DNA of 64,000 nucleotides. Origin: Competibacter_A sp037045685 (GTDB taxonomy: Bacteria; Pseudomonadota; Gammaproteobacteria; Competibacterales; Competibacteraceae). Shown here in pieces: positions 47,601 through 56,292 of the stretch. The DNA lies in assembly GCA_037045685.1 (NCBI GenBank), contig JBAOII010000013.1, positions 1 through 64,000 of the forward strand, written 5' to 3'. The notes beneath the pieces were generated by a model that was not told the DNA's origin, made no database searches, and saw only the letters and a list, made by a program, of their open reading frames with translations. The position numbers were made by a program, and so were the translations under genes. The stretch's first letter is position 1; each line of letters begins with the position of its first letter.

Positions 47601-49243
47601 ATCTGCAACTGACCGTCGACCAGCAGGCTGGCCGGGACGAACAGGCGGGCGGCGGTTTCCAGCAGCCGTTCGCTCAAGTCCTTGGGAGGGCGGTGGGCCG
47701 GTTTGCGCGGTTCGCTCGCGGGCTGGAGCTGCGGTTCGGTCTGGAACAGCGGCTTTTGCACGCCGCCGCGGCGCCGATAAATTCGGGCCTCTTTGTCCAC
47801 CGCCTCGAACAGCGACTCCTGGTGGAGCACGCTTTCGGATCGGCCCAGGAACAGGTGGCCGCCGGGCCGCAGGCCGTACTGAAACACCGTGAGAATGCGC
47901 GCCTGCAATTCCCCGCGAAAGTAGATCAGCACGTTGCGGCAACTGATCAGATCCAGCCGCAGGAACGGCGGGTCTTGCGCCAGATCCTGCCGGGCGAAAA
48001 TCACCAGTTCCCGCAGCGATTTGACCAGCTCGTAGCGGTCGCCGTGGGCCACGAAATACTTGCGCACCTGTCGGGGGTCCAGATCGGCGAGGCTGGAGGC
48101 CGGAAACAGCGCTCGCCGCGCCGTCGCCATGGCGTCGAGATCGATGTCGGTGGCGAAAATCTGCAGCCGGTACTGGTCGAGATGGGCGCCCAGATGCTCG
48201 GCGAACAGGATGGCGATGGAGTAGGCTTCCTCGCCCGTGGCGCAGCCCGGCACCCAGACCCGGATTTCCTCGCCGGGTTTTTTGTCGGCGACGATGCGGC
48301 CCACCGCGGCGGCCAAGCCGGCGAACGCGTCCCGGTCGCGAAAAAAGGCGGTGACCGAAATCAGGATATCTTTGGCCAGCTTGTCCAGCTCGTCGGGCTT
48401 TTCCGCGATCAGGCTCAGATATTCGTCCAGGTTGACGACGTGGTTGGTGGCCAGCCGCCGGCCGATGCGCCGCCACAGCGTCGCTTCCTTGTAGCCGGTG
48501 AAATCGATCCGGGTGCGCTGGCGCACCTTGGCCAGCAGCTTCTTGAGGGTGGCCGGTTCGGCTTCCGGCTGCTGTTCCAGCGGGATCACGCCCTGGGTGC
48601 GGGCGATCAGGGCGATTTCCTGGCCGATCCGTTCCGGCGGCAAGATCCAATCGACGCTGCCGGTGTCGATCGCGGCTTGCGGCATGCCGCTGTACTTGGC
48701 GGTGGCCGGTTCCTGGGCGAAAGTGAAACCGCCCGCCGCCTTGATGGCGTGGACGCCGGAAGCGCCGTCCGAGCCGGTGCCGGACAGGATGACCCCGATG
48801 GCCGCATCGTTCATCTGGGCGGCCAGCGAGGCGAAGAACAGATTGATCGAGGGCTTCGGCAGCGCTTCCCTGGCCGGCTCCACCAGCCGGAACCGGCCTT
48901 CCCGGATCGTCAGGTTGCGGTTGGCGGGGGTGATGTAAACGGTGTTGGGGGCCGGTTGGCCGCCGTCCTCCACATCCTTGACGGTCATCGCGGTTTCGCG
49001 GGCCAGCAGTTGCGCGAGCATGCTGCGGTACGTCGGCGACAGGTGCTGGACCACCACGTAACTGAGGCCCAGGTCGCGGGGCAGGTTCGGCAGCAGCGCG
49101 CTCAGGGCCTCCAGGCCGCCGGCCGACGCGCCGATTCCCACCATGAACCGCCGGGCGGACGCGAGATCGGGTGGGGGAGAAGCGGAGGTCGAATCGAGCG
49201 ATTGATCTGGAATCTTGGCGATATCGCGATTGCTTGCGGCCAT
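44648..49243 (-). CDS. CheB-CheR-PAS-GGDEF-EAL fusion protein
   Basis: This protein has 1,531 residues. CheB methylesterase comes first (~34-220) with the triad Ser in GIGASAGGLEAL, His in VVVQHLSPTYRS and Asp in LSGTGSDGASG. CheR follows (~240-500) with FFRDRDAF, WVPGCATGEEAYSIA and LISCRNVLIYF. A long coiled coil of repeated SNEELxxxNEEL words (~650-760) leads to about three PAS domains, then GGDEF (RLGGDEFTFLLED) and EAL (IVGVEALLRWRR, ELTEDALL, DDFGAGYSS). No receiver domain or membrane span is present. All c-di-GMP motifs look intact, so it could make or degrade the messenger. The ATG at 49243 is chosen; the frame is open 42 codons further. No chemotaxis genes flank it. Confidence 0.92.
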   Translation of the reverse strand: MAASNRDIAKIPDQSLDSTSASPPPDLASARRFMVGIGASAGGLEALSALLPNLPRDLGLSYVVVQHLSPTYRSMLAQLLARETAMTVKDVEDGGQPAPNTVYITPANRNLTIREGRFRLVEPAREALPKPSINLFFASLAAQMNDAAIGVILSGTGSDGASGVHAIKAAGGFTFAQEPATAKYSGMPQAAIDTGSVDWILPPERIGQEIALIARTQGVIPLEQQPEAEPATLKKLLAKVRQRTRIDFTGYKEATLWRRIGRRLATNHVVNLDEYLSLIAEKPDELDKLAKDILISVTAFFRDRDAFAGLAAAVGRIVADKKPGEEIRVWVPGCATGEEAYSIAILFAEHLGAHLDQYRLQIFATDIDLDAMATARRALFPASSLADLDPRQVRKYFVAHGDRYELVKSLRELVIFARQDLAQDPPFLRLDLISCRNVLIYFRGELQARILTVFQYGLRPGGHLFLGRSESVLHQESLFEAVDKEARIYRRRGGVQKPLFQTEPQLQPASEPRKPAHRPPKDLSERLLETAARLFVPASLLVDGQLQIKHIHGDVSRYLTIPSGKPSFDLLSLIRPELRTDIQTLVFQCNRKRASTQGRPHALKGEPPAGSARISVHPLAGENSEKLFLVCFEPAPPPAPASRRKAGASAGASQKELEDELTATREHLQTLVEELETSNEEMQALNEEVQAANEELQSSNEELEASNEELQSTNEELTTLNEELQVKTTELEETNAELQGIQNSLDFPLLAVDPQLHLTRFNQPAAQLFRLGPTAIGTSLREITWPAGLSDFSRTIEEVLSSQKGAVREIAGDSRHFVLRVTPHLGNDQELRGAIVTLLDNTVLVEAQRRLRADQEKLLAVMNNSVAVFMIKDAVGRYEFVNTQFERLFDLRAEFVLGRTDYQIFPHDIAESFRNKDLEVMRRRGAMQSEDVLVLGGNQRSLLAIRFPLLSEDGAVVAVCTQALDITERKRIEEQLRLAARMFDRTAEGVMVTDRDLRILTVNGAFQAITGYTREEAIGQTPRLLQSGRHDAAFYQAMWGHLQNQGWWQGEIWDRRKDGEEYLAWLNINTIRASDGSPLNYVATFSDITLIRESHERMEFLATHDELTGLPNRSLYIDRLRHALARLERSDRLLAILFIDLDNFKTVNDTLGHHYGDQLLIEAAERLKSCVRVADTVARLGGDEFTFLLEDIEKHEASLAASRVLEAFAKPFRIANRDVFVGCSIGIAIYPDDGPDTATLLRNADTAMYRAKESGKNAFQFFTTDMAGAASQRLELESALRHALEKDELFLHYQPQLDLRGRQIVGVEALLRWRRANGSYIAPGEFIPIAEQSTLIITLSQWLINQICRQILIWDHIKLPPLRVAFNVAARHFRHAQILATLHESVGRYAIDPARLCIELTEDALLDDAAHARTILEEIKRIGLSISIDDFGAGYSSLSHLRSYPIDELKIDQRFIAELTTDPGSRAIAASVIAIGNTFGLRVVAEGVETAEQLAILSEHDCGIVQGYHLANPMSANALADWIRYRQEGPA

Positions 49244-49432
49244 GTAGGTTCTTGTTCCTGCTTTTGGAACCGTGCGCGCCTCGGACAAGGTTGTAGCAAA
49301 CTGTGGACGTGCCGAACAGGTGAAGTATAAACGGCGACCGCCGATAGGGAATAACGGTCGGCAAATCATTTTCCGGTGGCGCGCGCCATTCCCGATGCCG
49401 GCCCGGGTTTGGGATCTCGCCCAGCGCGCCGG

Positions 49433-49891
49433 CTATCGATCGGGCGTGCCGGATGCGGTTTGCAGCCAAAAGGTCACCGGGCCGTCGTTGGTCAGGCTGA
49501 CCTGCATGTGCGCGCCGAAGCGGCCGGTGGCGACCGGCGCGTGGTGTCGGCCGGCCCGCGTCGCCAGATAGTCGAACAGCCGTTCGCCCTCGGCGGGCGG
49601 CGCCGCCGGAGCGAAGCTGGGCCGCGCGCCCTTGCCGGTATCCGCCGCCAGGGTGAATTGCGGCACCAGCAGCAAACCGCCGCCGATGTCGCGCAGGCTC
49701 CGGTTCATTTTGCCCTCGGGGTCGGCGAACACCCGGTAGCCCAACAGCCGCTCCAGCAGCCGGTCGGCCTGCGCTTCGCCGTCGCCGCGCTCGATCCCGA
49801 CCAGCACCAGCAGGCCGGCCGCGATGGCGCCGACGGTTTCGCCGTCGATTTCGACGCGGGCCGCGCTGACCCGTTGCAGCAGGCCGATCAT
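49433..49891 (-). CDS. dtd: D-aminoacyl-tRNA deacylase
   Basis: This 152-residue enzyme removes D-amino acids wrongly attached to tRNA. It starts MIGLLQRVSAARVEIDGETV. The two active-site signatures are VPQFTLAADTGKGARPSF (usually SQFTL) and SLTNDGPVTFWL. Length is normal. Its ATG overlaps the stop of the upstream peptidase gene by 4 bases. Confidence 0.94.
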   Translation of the reverse strand: MIGLLQRVSAARVEIDGETVGAIAAGLLVLVGIERGDGEAQADRLLERLLGYRVFADPEGKMNRSLRDIGGGLLLVPQFTLAADTGKGARPSFAPAAPPAEGERLFDYLATRAGRHHAPVATGRFGAHMQVSLTNDGPVTFWLQTASGTPDR

Positions 49892-50838
49892 TTCAGGCGG
49901 TCGGCGAAGGTCTGGGTGGCGGTGATCAGCGCGTCCACGATGCCCGGCTCGCCGGCGGCGTGACCGGCCGGCGTGACGATCCGCAGCTCCGCCTCCGGCC
50001 ACGCCTGGTGCAGCGCCCAGGCGTTGTCCGGCGGACAGACCACATCGTAGCGGCCGTGGACGATGACGCCGGGAATGCCGCGCAAGCGGCCGGCGTCGCG
50101 CAACAGTTGATCGGGTTCCATGAAGCAGTGGTTGACGAAATAGTGGCATTCGATCCGGGCCAAGCCGAGCGCCCGGCGCGCTTCCGCGAAGTGCTCGATG
50201 ACGGCCGGATTGCTTTCCAGGGTCAGGGTGGAGCCTTCCCACACCGACCAGGCTTTCGCGACCCGCAACCGCTCCAGCTCGTTGGTTCCGGTCAGGCGGC
50301 GGTGGTAGGCGTGCAACAGATCGGCCCGTTCCGCCGCCGGAATCGGGGCCAGAAAATGCTCCCACAGATCGGGAAACAGCCGGTTGGCGCCGGCCTGATA
50401 AAACCAGTGGATGTCCTGATCGCGGCACAGAAAGACGCCGCGCAGGATCAGGCCCAGCACCCGTTCGGGATGGGTTTCGGCGTAGGCCAGCGCCAGGGTG
50501 GAGCCCCAGGACCCGCCGAACACCAGCCAGCGGTCGATGCCGAGCCGCTCGCGCAGCGTCTCGATATCGGCCACCAGATGCCAGGTGGTGTTGTCGCGCA
50601 ATTCCGCGTGGGGGGTGGACTGACCGCAGCCGCGCTGGTCGAACAGCACGATGCGATAGCGTTCCGGGTCGAAGAACCGCCGGTGCATCGGCTCGCAGCC
50701 GGCTCCCGGCCCGCCGTGCAGGAACAGCGCGGGCAAGCCTTGCGGGTTGCCGCATTCCTCGACGTGGAGGGTATGCACCTCGTCCACGGCGAGGCGCTGG
50801 GTGGTGTACGGCTTGATGTCGGGGAATAGCACGCGCAT
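49888..50838 (-). CDS. pip: Proline iminopeptidase
   Basis: This 316-residue alpha/beta hydrolase releases N-terminal proline from peptides. The family start PDIKPYTTQRLAVDEVHTLH leads to the oxyanion HGGPGAGCEPMHRRFFDP, DQRGCGQSTPHAE, the nucleophile elbow FGGSWGSTLALAYAETHP, the Asp in VHGRYDVVCPP, and the His in TPAGHAAGEPG. The ATG at 50838 begins the family sequence; the frame is open further upstream without similarity. It is coupled to dtd by a 4-base overlap. Confidence 0.95.
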   Translation of the reverse strand: MRVLFPDIKPYTTQRLAVDEVHTLHVEECGNPQGLPALFLHGGPGAGCEPMHRRFFDPERYRIVLFDQRGCGQSTPHAELRDNTTWHLVADIETLRERLGIDRWLVFGGSWGSTLALAYAETHPERVLGLILRGVFLCRDQDIHWFYQAGANRLFPDLWEHFLAPIPAAERADLLHAYHRRLTGTNELERLRVAKAWSVWEGSTLTLESNPAVIEHFAEARRALGLARIECHYFVNHCFMEPDQLLRDAGRLRGIPGVIVHGRYDVVCPPDNAWALHQAWPEAELRIVTPAGHAAGEPGIVDALITATQTFADRLK

Positions 50839-50936
50839 GGGAACTCCGGGAGCGGCACGGAACAGGAGAGGAAAGCTCGGACGAGCGCGGATTTTACCCG
50901 CAATTCGCCCCCGGCCGACAGCTCGGCCGGGGGCGG

Positions 50937-51689
50937 TCAGAGGATGTAATCCACCACCGCGTCGAGATCGTCGAACACCCGCCCACCCCGAGGCTCGACT
51001 TTGGCTTCGTCGCCGGGGCGATATTTGCCGGTCCGGACCAGCGCGGCGCGCAAGCCGGCGGCCAGCGCGCCGCACACGTCCATTTCGGCGTCGTCGCCGA
51101 CCATCACCACGTCCTGCGGCGGCAGGTCGAGGCTGTTGACTGCGGCCAGAAAAAAAACGGCGGCCGGCTTGCCCAGGGTGACCGCCTCCAGTTCGGCGGC
51201 GTACTCCAGCGCCGCGACGAACGGCCCGATATCCAGGCTCAGTTCGCCGTCGTCGCGAAAATAGCGGTTGGAGCCCATCGCCAGCAGCGGCAAACCGTCC
51301 ACCAGCAGCCGGAAGCATCGATTGAGCGCCGCGTAGTCGAAGGCGGGGCCGGCATCGCCGATCAGCACCGCGTCCGGCGGGGGGCCGAGCAAGTCGGCGA
51401 ACTCGCCCAAAATGTTGGGATGCACCAGCAGATGCGGGGTCAGCTTGCGGGCGATCAGATAGTTGCGGGCGGCGACCACGGGCGTGAACAGGTGTTCCGG
51501 CGCGACCTCCAGGCCCATGCCCGCCAAGCGGTTGACGATGGCGGCACGGGTGGTCCGGGTGGTGTTGGTGATGAATCGCATCGGGATGCCGGCGGCGCGC
51601 AAGCTGAGCAGCGCCTCCCGCGCGCCCGGCAGGGGGTAGCCGCCGACATACAGCACGCCTTCCAAATCGATCAGAACACCGTGGATCAT
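50937..51689 (-). CDS. HAD-IIA hydrolase, LHPP/HDHD2-like
   Basis: This 250-residue HAD protein with a C2-type cap has FITNTTRTTRAAIVNRLAGMG (motif II), a lysine in TLGKPAAVFF (motif III), and VVMVGDDAEMDVCGALAAGL (motif IV). Motif I reads VLIDLEGVLYVGG, so the usual second Asp is Glu. In the eukaryotic relatives LHPP and HDHD2 that position is Ser, so a change here is a family trait and the activity may be weak or special. The substrate is unknown. It lies between pip and hemH with separate gaps. Confidence 0.85.
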   Translation of the reverse strand: MIHGVLIDLEGVLYVGGYPLPGAREALLSLRAAGIPMRFITNTTRTTRAAIVNRLAGMGLEVAPEHLFTPVVAARNYLIARKLTPHLLVHPNILGEFADLLGPPPDAVLIGDAGPAFDYAALNRCFRLLVDGLPLLAMGSNRYFRDDGELSLDIGPFVAALEYAAELEAVTLGKPAAVFFLAAVNSLDLPPQDVVMVGDDAEMDVCGALAAGLRAALVRTGKYRPGDEAKVEPRGGRVFDDLDAVVDYIL

Positions 51690-51894
51690 CTTTTCCTCGC
51701 CGGATCGGGTTGGAACCGCGTTGAGGCAGGCTAATGGCGACCGGAGTGGTGGACCACCTTCGTTCCAGTGAGTATAGAAGGCGATTTTGTAAAGAAAGCC
51801 GAAATTCACCGGGTTCCGGGTTGCTCGAACGCCCCCTGCAACCTTCACGCTGGCGGGTCGCGCGCCCAAATCGGCCGATGGCCGGATCGAGCCG

Positions 51895-53002
51895 TCAAGC
51901 CGCCGCCCCCTTGGCCAAGGCGCGGGCGCGGCGGTTCGCGCGCTCGGCGGCGACGGCGTTCGCGTCGCGAGCGGCGTCCAATTCGGGCCAACCGGCCGCA
52001 TGGCGGTCGATCAGGTCGGCCAGCGCGTCGATGTGGGCCGGGGCGTCGTTCAGGGCCGGAATATAGCGGTAGCGCTCGCCGCCGGCGTCCAGAAAAGCCT
52101 GCCGGTTTTCGATGGCGATTTCCTCCAGCGTTTCCAGACAGTCGGCGGCGAAGCCGGGACAGATCACGTCCACGCTTTTGACGCCGGCCTTCGCCCACTC
52201 GGCCAGCAGGGCGCCGGTGTAGGGTTGCAGCCATTCGGCGCGACCGAAGCGCGACTGGAAGGCGACCGCCCACTGCTCGGCTTGGAGTTCGAGCCGCTCG
52301 GCGACCCGCCGCGCGGTTTTCAGGCACTGGCAATGGTAGGGATCGCCGGCCAGCAAATTGCGTTTGGGCAAGCCGTGGAAAGAGAACAGCAACCGCTCGC
52401 CGGGCCGCTCGGCGCGGGCGGTGCGGATGCTGGCCGCCAGCGCGTCCAGATAGCCGGGATCGTCGTGGTAATGGGTGATGACGCGCAGTTCCGGCAGCCA
52501 GCGCCAGGTCCGCAGTTCGGCGGCGACGGCGTCGAAGGTGGAGGCGACCGTGGTGGCCGAGTATTGCGGATACAGCGGGAGCACCAGCAACCGCTGCGCC
52601 CCGGCGGCGCGCAGCTCGGCCAGCGCCGCCGCGAGGGAAGGATGGCCGTAGCGCATCCCCAGCGCCACCCGGATCGGACCGGGGTGGCGGTCCGCCAGCG
52701 CCGCCGCGACCGCCGCCGCTTGGCGCCGGCTGATCGCCAGCAGCGGCGAGCCTTCCGGCGTCCAGATGAGTTCGTACTTGCGCGCCGACCGGGCCGGGCG
52801 CAGCCGCAGGATGATGCCGTGCAAGATCAGCCACCACGGCAGGCGGGGGATCTCCACGACCCGCGAATCCCAGAGGAATTCGGCCAGATAGCGGCGCAGG
52901 GCGGCGGGCGGTCGGCGCGTCGGGCGTGCCGAGGTTGGTCAACAGCACACCGGTGCAGGCGGGCTGATCGTGCGTGAAAAGTGGCGGCGCGGTCGGTTTC
53001 AT
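51895..53002 (-). CDS. hemH: Ferrochelatase, frameshifted near the 5' end
   Basis: This enzyme inserts Fe(II) into protoporphyrin IX, the last step of haem synthesis. The first frame gives TGVLLTNLGTPDAPTA, the HemH start. It breaks at a GGG run at 52906-52908, where dropping one G continues as AALRRYLAEFLWDSRVVEIP. The rest is intact: LPLYPQYSATTVASTFDAV, the metal-site His in FSFHGLPKRNL, CQCLKTARRVAERL, AFQSRFGRAEWLQPYTG and CPGFAADCLETLEEIAIE. The repaired protein is about 368 residues. Haem synthesis normally needs this gene, so a sequence error is the likely cause of the break. Confidence 0.92.
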
Positions 53003-53119
53003 GGCGCGATGGGTTTCCTGGCGAAGGGGTCCGGGGTATCCGCCGATCGGGTTGAAGTCCCGACGATGGCGCGGTTACGCCTATAATGAGGCGAATCTTT
53101 GCTCGGAGGTTCCCTCGTC

Positions 53120-54076
53120 ATGCTGGGCGTGTTTCTCGACCGGGATTCCCTGGATTGCGGCGATCTGGATTTCGGCGACCTCGACCGGATTTTGCCCGAT
53201 CTGGACTATTACGCCGCCACCCGGCCCGAGCAGGTCGGCGCGCGCATCGCCGAGGCCGAGGTGGTGATCAGCAACAAGGTGGTGCTGGACGCCGCCGCCC
53301 TCCGGCACGCCCCTCGGCTGCAACTGATCTGCGTCGCCGCCACCGGCATCAACAACGTGGACTTGGAAGCGACGGCGCGGGCGGGTGTCACCGTTTGCAA
53401 CTGTCGGGGCTACGGCACGCCGGCGGTGGTCCAGCACGTCTTCGCGCTGCTGCTGGCGCTATGCGCCCGTCTGCCGGAGTATCGCCAGGCGGTGCGCGAT
53501 GGCCGCTGGCAGCGGGCCGGCCAGTTTTGCCTGCTGGATTTCCCGATTCGCGAGCTGGCCGACAAGACGCTGGGCATCGTCGGTTACGGCGAATTGGGCC
53601 GGGGCGTGGCGCGGGTGGCGGAAGCGTTCGGGATGCGGGTCTTGCCGGCGCAGCGGCCGGGCGTGGTGGAGCCGCAGGAAGGGCGGGTGCCGCTGCCGAT
53701 CCTGTTGCCGCGGGTGGACGTGCTCAGCCTGCATTGCCCGCTGACGCCGGAAACCCGGGGGCTGATCGGGCCGTGGGAGCTGGCGCTGATGCGCCGCGAC
53801 GCCGTTTTGATCAACACCGCTCGGGGCGGGCTGGTCGATGAGGCGATGCTGGCCGACGCGCTGCGCAAGGGCGCGCTGGGCGGGGCGGGCGTGGACGTGC
53901 TCAGCCTGGAGCCGCCGGTGGCCGGAAACCCGCTGTTGGCGCCCGATATCCCCAACCTGATCGTCACCCCGCATTGCGCCTGGGGCAGCCGCGAATCCCG
54001 CCAGCGCTTGGTCGGGCAACTGGCGGAGAACGTTCGGGGATTTTTCGATGGCGAGCCGGTGCGGGTGGTCGGGTGA
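53120..54076 (+). CDS. D-2-hydroxyacid dehydrogenase (glycerate/hydroxypyruvate type)
   Basis: This 318-residue NAD-dependent dehydrogenase has the GIVGYGELGRGVARVAEAFG nucleotide loop. The catalytic residues are Arg in LINTARGGLVDE, Glu in VLSLEPP, and His in VTPHCAWGS. The overall pattern (VAATGINNVDLEATARAGVT, CRGYGTPAVVQHVFALLLA) fits glycerate dehydrogenases such as HprA. The ATG at 53120 has GGAGG 10 bases upstream; a TTG 7 codons earlier is the weaker choice. Hydroxypyruvate reduction is likely but other 2-ketoacids are possible. Confidence 0.9.
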   Translation: MLGVFLDRDSLDCGDLDFGDLDRILPDLDYYAATRPEQVGARIAEAEVVISNKVVLDAAALRHAPRLQLICVAATGINNVDLEATARAGVTVCNCRGYGTPAVVQHVFALLLALCARLPEYRQAVRDGRWQRAGQFCLLDFPIRELADKTLGIVGYGELGRGVARVAEAFGMRVLPAQRPGVVEPQEGRVPLPILLPRVDVLSLHCPLTPETRGLIGPWELALMRRDAVLINTARGGLVDEAMLADALRKGALGGAGVDVLSLEPPVAGNPLLAPDIPNLIVTPHCAWGSRESRQRLVGQLAENVRGFFDGEPVRVVG

Positions 54077-54079
54077 GGG

Positions 54080-55195
54080 CTACGGCAAATGCGGCCGCTC
54101 CAGATACTCGTGCGACTGCATTTCCTGCAAGCGGCTGACGGTGCGCTGAAACTCGAATTTCAGCTTCTCGCCGGCGTAGAGTTCCAGCACCGGCGCGGCG
54201 GCGGACAGGATCAGCTTGACGCCGCGATCGTAGAACTCGTCCACCAGGTTGACGAAGCGCCGCGCCTGATTCTCCATCTGCCAGTCCAGCACCGGCACGT
54301 TGGAGATGAGGACGGTGTGAAAGCAGCGGGCGATTTCGATGTAGTCGGCGGTGCCGCGCGGCCCGTCGCAGATCGCCCGGAAGCTGAACCAGACGATGCC
54401 GTCGGCCTCGCGCAGGGTGGGGATGAAGCGGCCCTCGATCTCCAGATCGCCGCCGCGATGGCCCGGCTCGGGCGCGATGTGGTCGAAGACGTCGTTCAGG
54501 ATTTGCTCGGCGCGTTCATCGAGCGGCGAGTGATAGATTTCCGCCTTTTCCAGATAGCGCAGCCGATAGTCGATGCCGCCGTCCACGTTCAGCACGTCCA
54601 GGTGCCGCTTGATCAGCTCGATGGCCGGCAGGAAGCGGGCGCGTTGCAGGCCGTCCTTGTAAAGGTCGTCCGGCGGCAGGTTGGAGGTGGTGATCAGGGT
54701 GACGCCGCTGGCGAACAGCTCCCGGAGCAGGCCATCAAGCAGCATGGCGTCGGTGATGTCGGCGACGAAGAATTCGTCCAGGCAGATCACCCGGGCCTGT
54801 TCGGCGAAGCGGCGGGCGACGATCCGCAACGGTTCCGACTGGTTTTTCAGCGCCTTCAGTTCGGCGTGCACCGCCCGCATGAAGCTGTGAAAGTGGATGC
54901 GCTGCTTGCGCTCCAGCGGCAGGGCATCGACGAAGGTGTCCACCAGGTAGGTTTTGCCCCGGCCCACGCCGCCCCACAGATACAGCCCGCGCACCGCCGG
55001 AGCGCCGGCGGCGGCCGGTTTGTCGCGGCCGACCAAGCGGCCGAGCAGCCCGGCTTTCTTGCTCGGGGCCGGTTCTTCCGGCCGCGCCATCAGTTGGTCG
55101 TAGATTCGTTGCAGGTATTGGACGGCCCGCTCTTGAGCGGGGTCGTGCTGAAAGCCTTCCCGTTGTAAATCCTGGCGGTAGCGTTGGTATGGCAT
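54080..55195 (-). CDS. zapE: Cell division ATPase ZapE (AFG1-like)
   Basis: This 371-residue P-loop ATPase starts MPYQRYRQDLQREGFQHDPA. Walker A is LWGGVGRGKTYLVDTF, Walker B is VICLDEFFVADITDAM, and a sensor lies in TLITTSNLPPDDLYKDG. It ends FEFQRTVSRLQEMQS as in the family. ZapE acts on the FtsZ ring. The ATG at 55195 begins the family sequence; the frame is open 35 codons further. It converges with the dehydrogenase, with 3 bases between their ends. Confidence 0.94.
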   Translation of the reverse strand: MPYQRYRQDLQREGFQHDPAQERAVQYLQRIYDQLMARPEEPAPSKKAGLLGRLVGRDKPAAAGAPAVRGLYLWGGVGRGKTYLVDTFVDALPLERKQRIHFHSFMRAVHAELKALKNQSEPLRIVARRFAEQARVICLDEFFVADITDAMLLDGLLRELFASGVTLITTSNLPPDDLYKDGLQRARFLPAIELIKRHLDVLNVDGGIDYRLRYLEKAEIYHSPLDERAEQILNDVFDHIAPEPGHRGGDLEIEGRFIPTLREADGIVWFSFRAICDGPRGTADYIEIARCFHTVLISNVPVLDWQMENQARRFVNLVDEFYDRGVKLILSAAAPVLELYAGEKLKFEFQRTVSRLQEMQSHEYLERPHLP

Positions 55196-55235
55196 GACGG
55201 GACTCGAAATCTTGTCGTTCTTGGGGCTGGACGGG

Positions 55236-56078
55236 TTAAGCCGGCCACCCGTGAGGGTGGCGCTGCGGCAGGTATTGGGACCAGTCGCGGGTGACATCAC
55301 CGAACGCGAGGAAATCCGGGTTGATTAGCACCGGCCGGGCGTTGTAGCGCAGCGGCCGCAACTGCATGTCGGTCATGTAGCCCCCCGCTTGCTCCAGGAT
55401 CACCTGGGTGGCTGCGGTGTCCCATTCGCCGGTCGGGCCGAACCGGGGGTACAAGTCGGCCTCGCCCTCGGCGACCAGACAGGACTTCAGGGCGCCGCCC
55501 ATCCCGAGGTGTCGGTGCGGGCCGAGGTGGCCGAGATAGTCTTGCAGGCGGCGGGTGCGGTAGGATTCCAGGCTGCTGATGACCCGGACCGGATAGTGGC
55601 AGACCCGCGCGGCCTGGATGCGGCGGGGGGGTTGGCCGGCGGGTTGCTTGTGGGCGCCGCCGCCGCGCCAAGCGTGATAGCACAGCCCGCCGACCGGCCT
55701 CAACACCAGCCCGAGCACCGCTTCGTGGCGGTGCACCAGCGCGATGTTTACCGTGAACTGATCGTTGCGCTTGATGAACTCGCGGGTGCCGTCGAGCGGG
55801 TCCACCAGCCACAGCCATTCCCAGCGGCTGCGCTCGGCGAAGCTGACGTCGGGCGCTTCCTCGGACAGCACCGGAATGTCGGGCGTCAGCTCGGCCAAGC
55901 CGTGCAGGATGCAGTCGTGGGCGGCGAGGTCGGCGGCGGTCACCGGGCTCTGGTCGGCTTTCTCGACGACGCTGAAGGATCCCGCGTACACGTCCAGGAT
56001 GCGACACCCCGCCTCCCGGGCGATGGCCTCGACGGGCTTCACCAGGGCGGACAAATCGACGTTGGGGGCGTCGGTCAT
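55236..56078 (-). CDS. cysQ: CysQ-like 3'(2'),5'-bisphosphate nucleotidase / inositol monophosphatase family
   Basis: This 280-residue Mg-dependent phosphatase has the metal-binding motifs PVLSEEAPD and LWLVDPLDGTREFIKRNDQF, plus the C-terminal GEWDTAATQVILEQAGGYM. The TREFIK sequence after DPLDG is typical of CysQ, which removes 3'-phosphate from PAP and PAPS during sulfate assimilation. A ~30-residue N-terminal extension precedes the usual CysQ start. It is upstream of zapE on the same strand. A different small phosphoester substrate cannot be excluded. Confidence 0.87.
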   Translation of the reverse strand: MTDAPNVDLSALVKPVEAIAREAGCRILDVYAGSFSVVEKADQSPVTAADLAAHDCILHGLAELTPDIPVLSEEAPDVSFAERSRWEWLWLVDPLDGTREFIKRNDQFTVNIALVHRHEAVLGLVLRPVGGLCYHAWRGGGAHKQPAGQPPRRIQAARVCHYPVRVISSLESYRTRRLQDYLGHLGPHRHLGMGGALKSCLVAEGEADLYPRFGPTGEWDTAATQVILEQAGGYMTDMQLRPLRYNARPVLINPDFLAFGDVTRDWSQYLPQRHPHGWPA

Positions 56079-56292
56079 GACGCGGTCAACCTCTCGGCTT
56101 GGGTGATGGTGCGCGAAGGCGTCGCGGTCGGAATCCCGGTCGTTCGCCGGTTCCGCGCGAATTGGACCGACCGCGAGGCGCCGTTTCGCGGGAGCGGTGG
56201 ATCGGATCCTGCGCGAACTCCGACAATCTGCTTTAATTCTACAATTCTACACGAGTTTGCTCGCGCAAACCCTTTGCCGGTGGAGCCAAACC

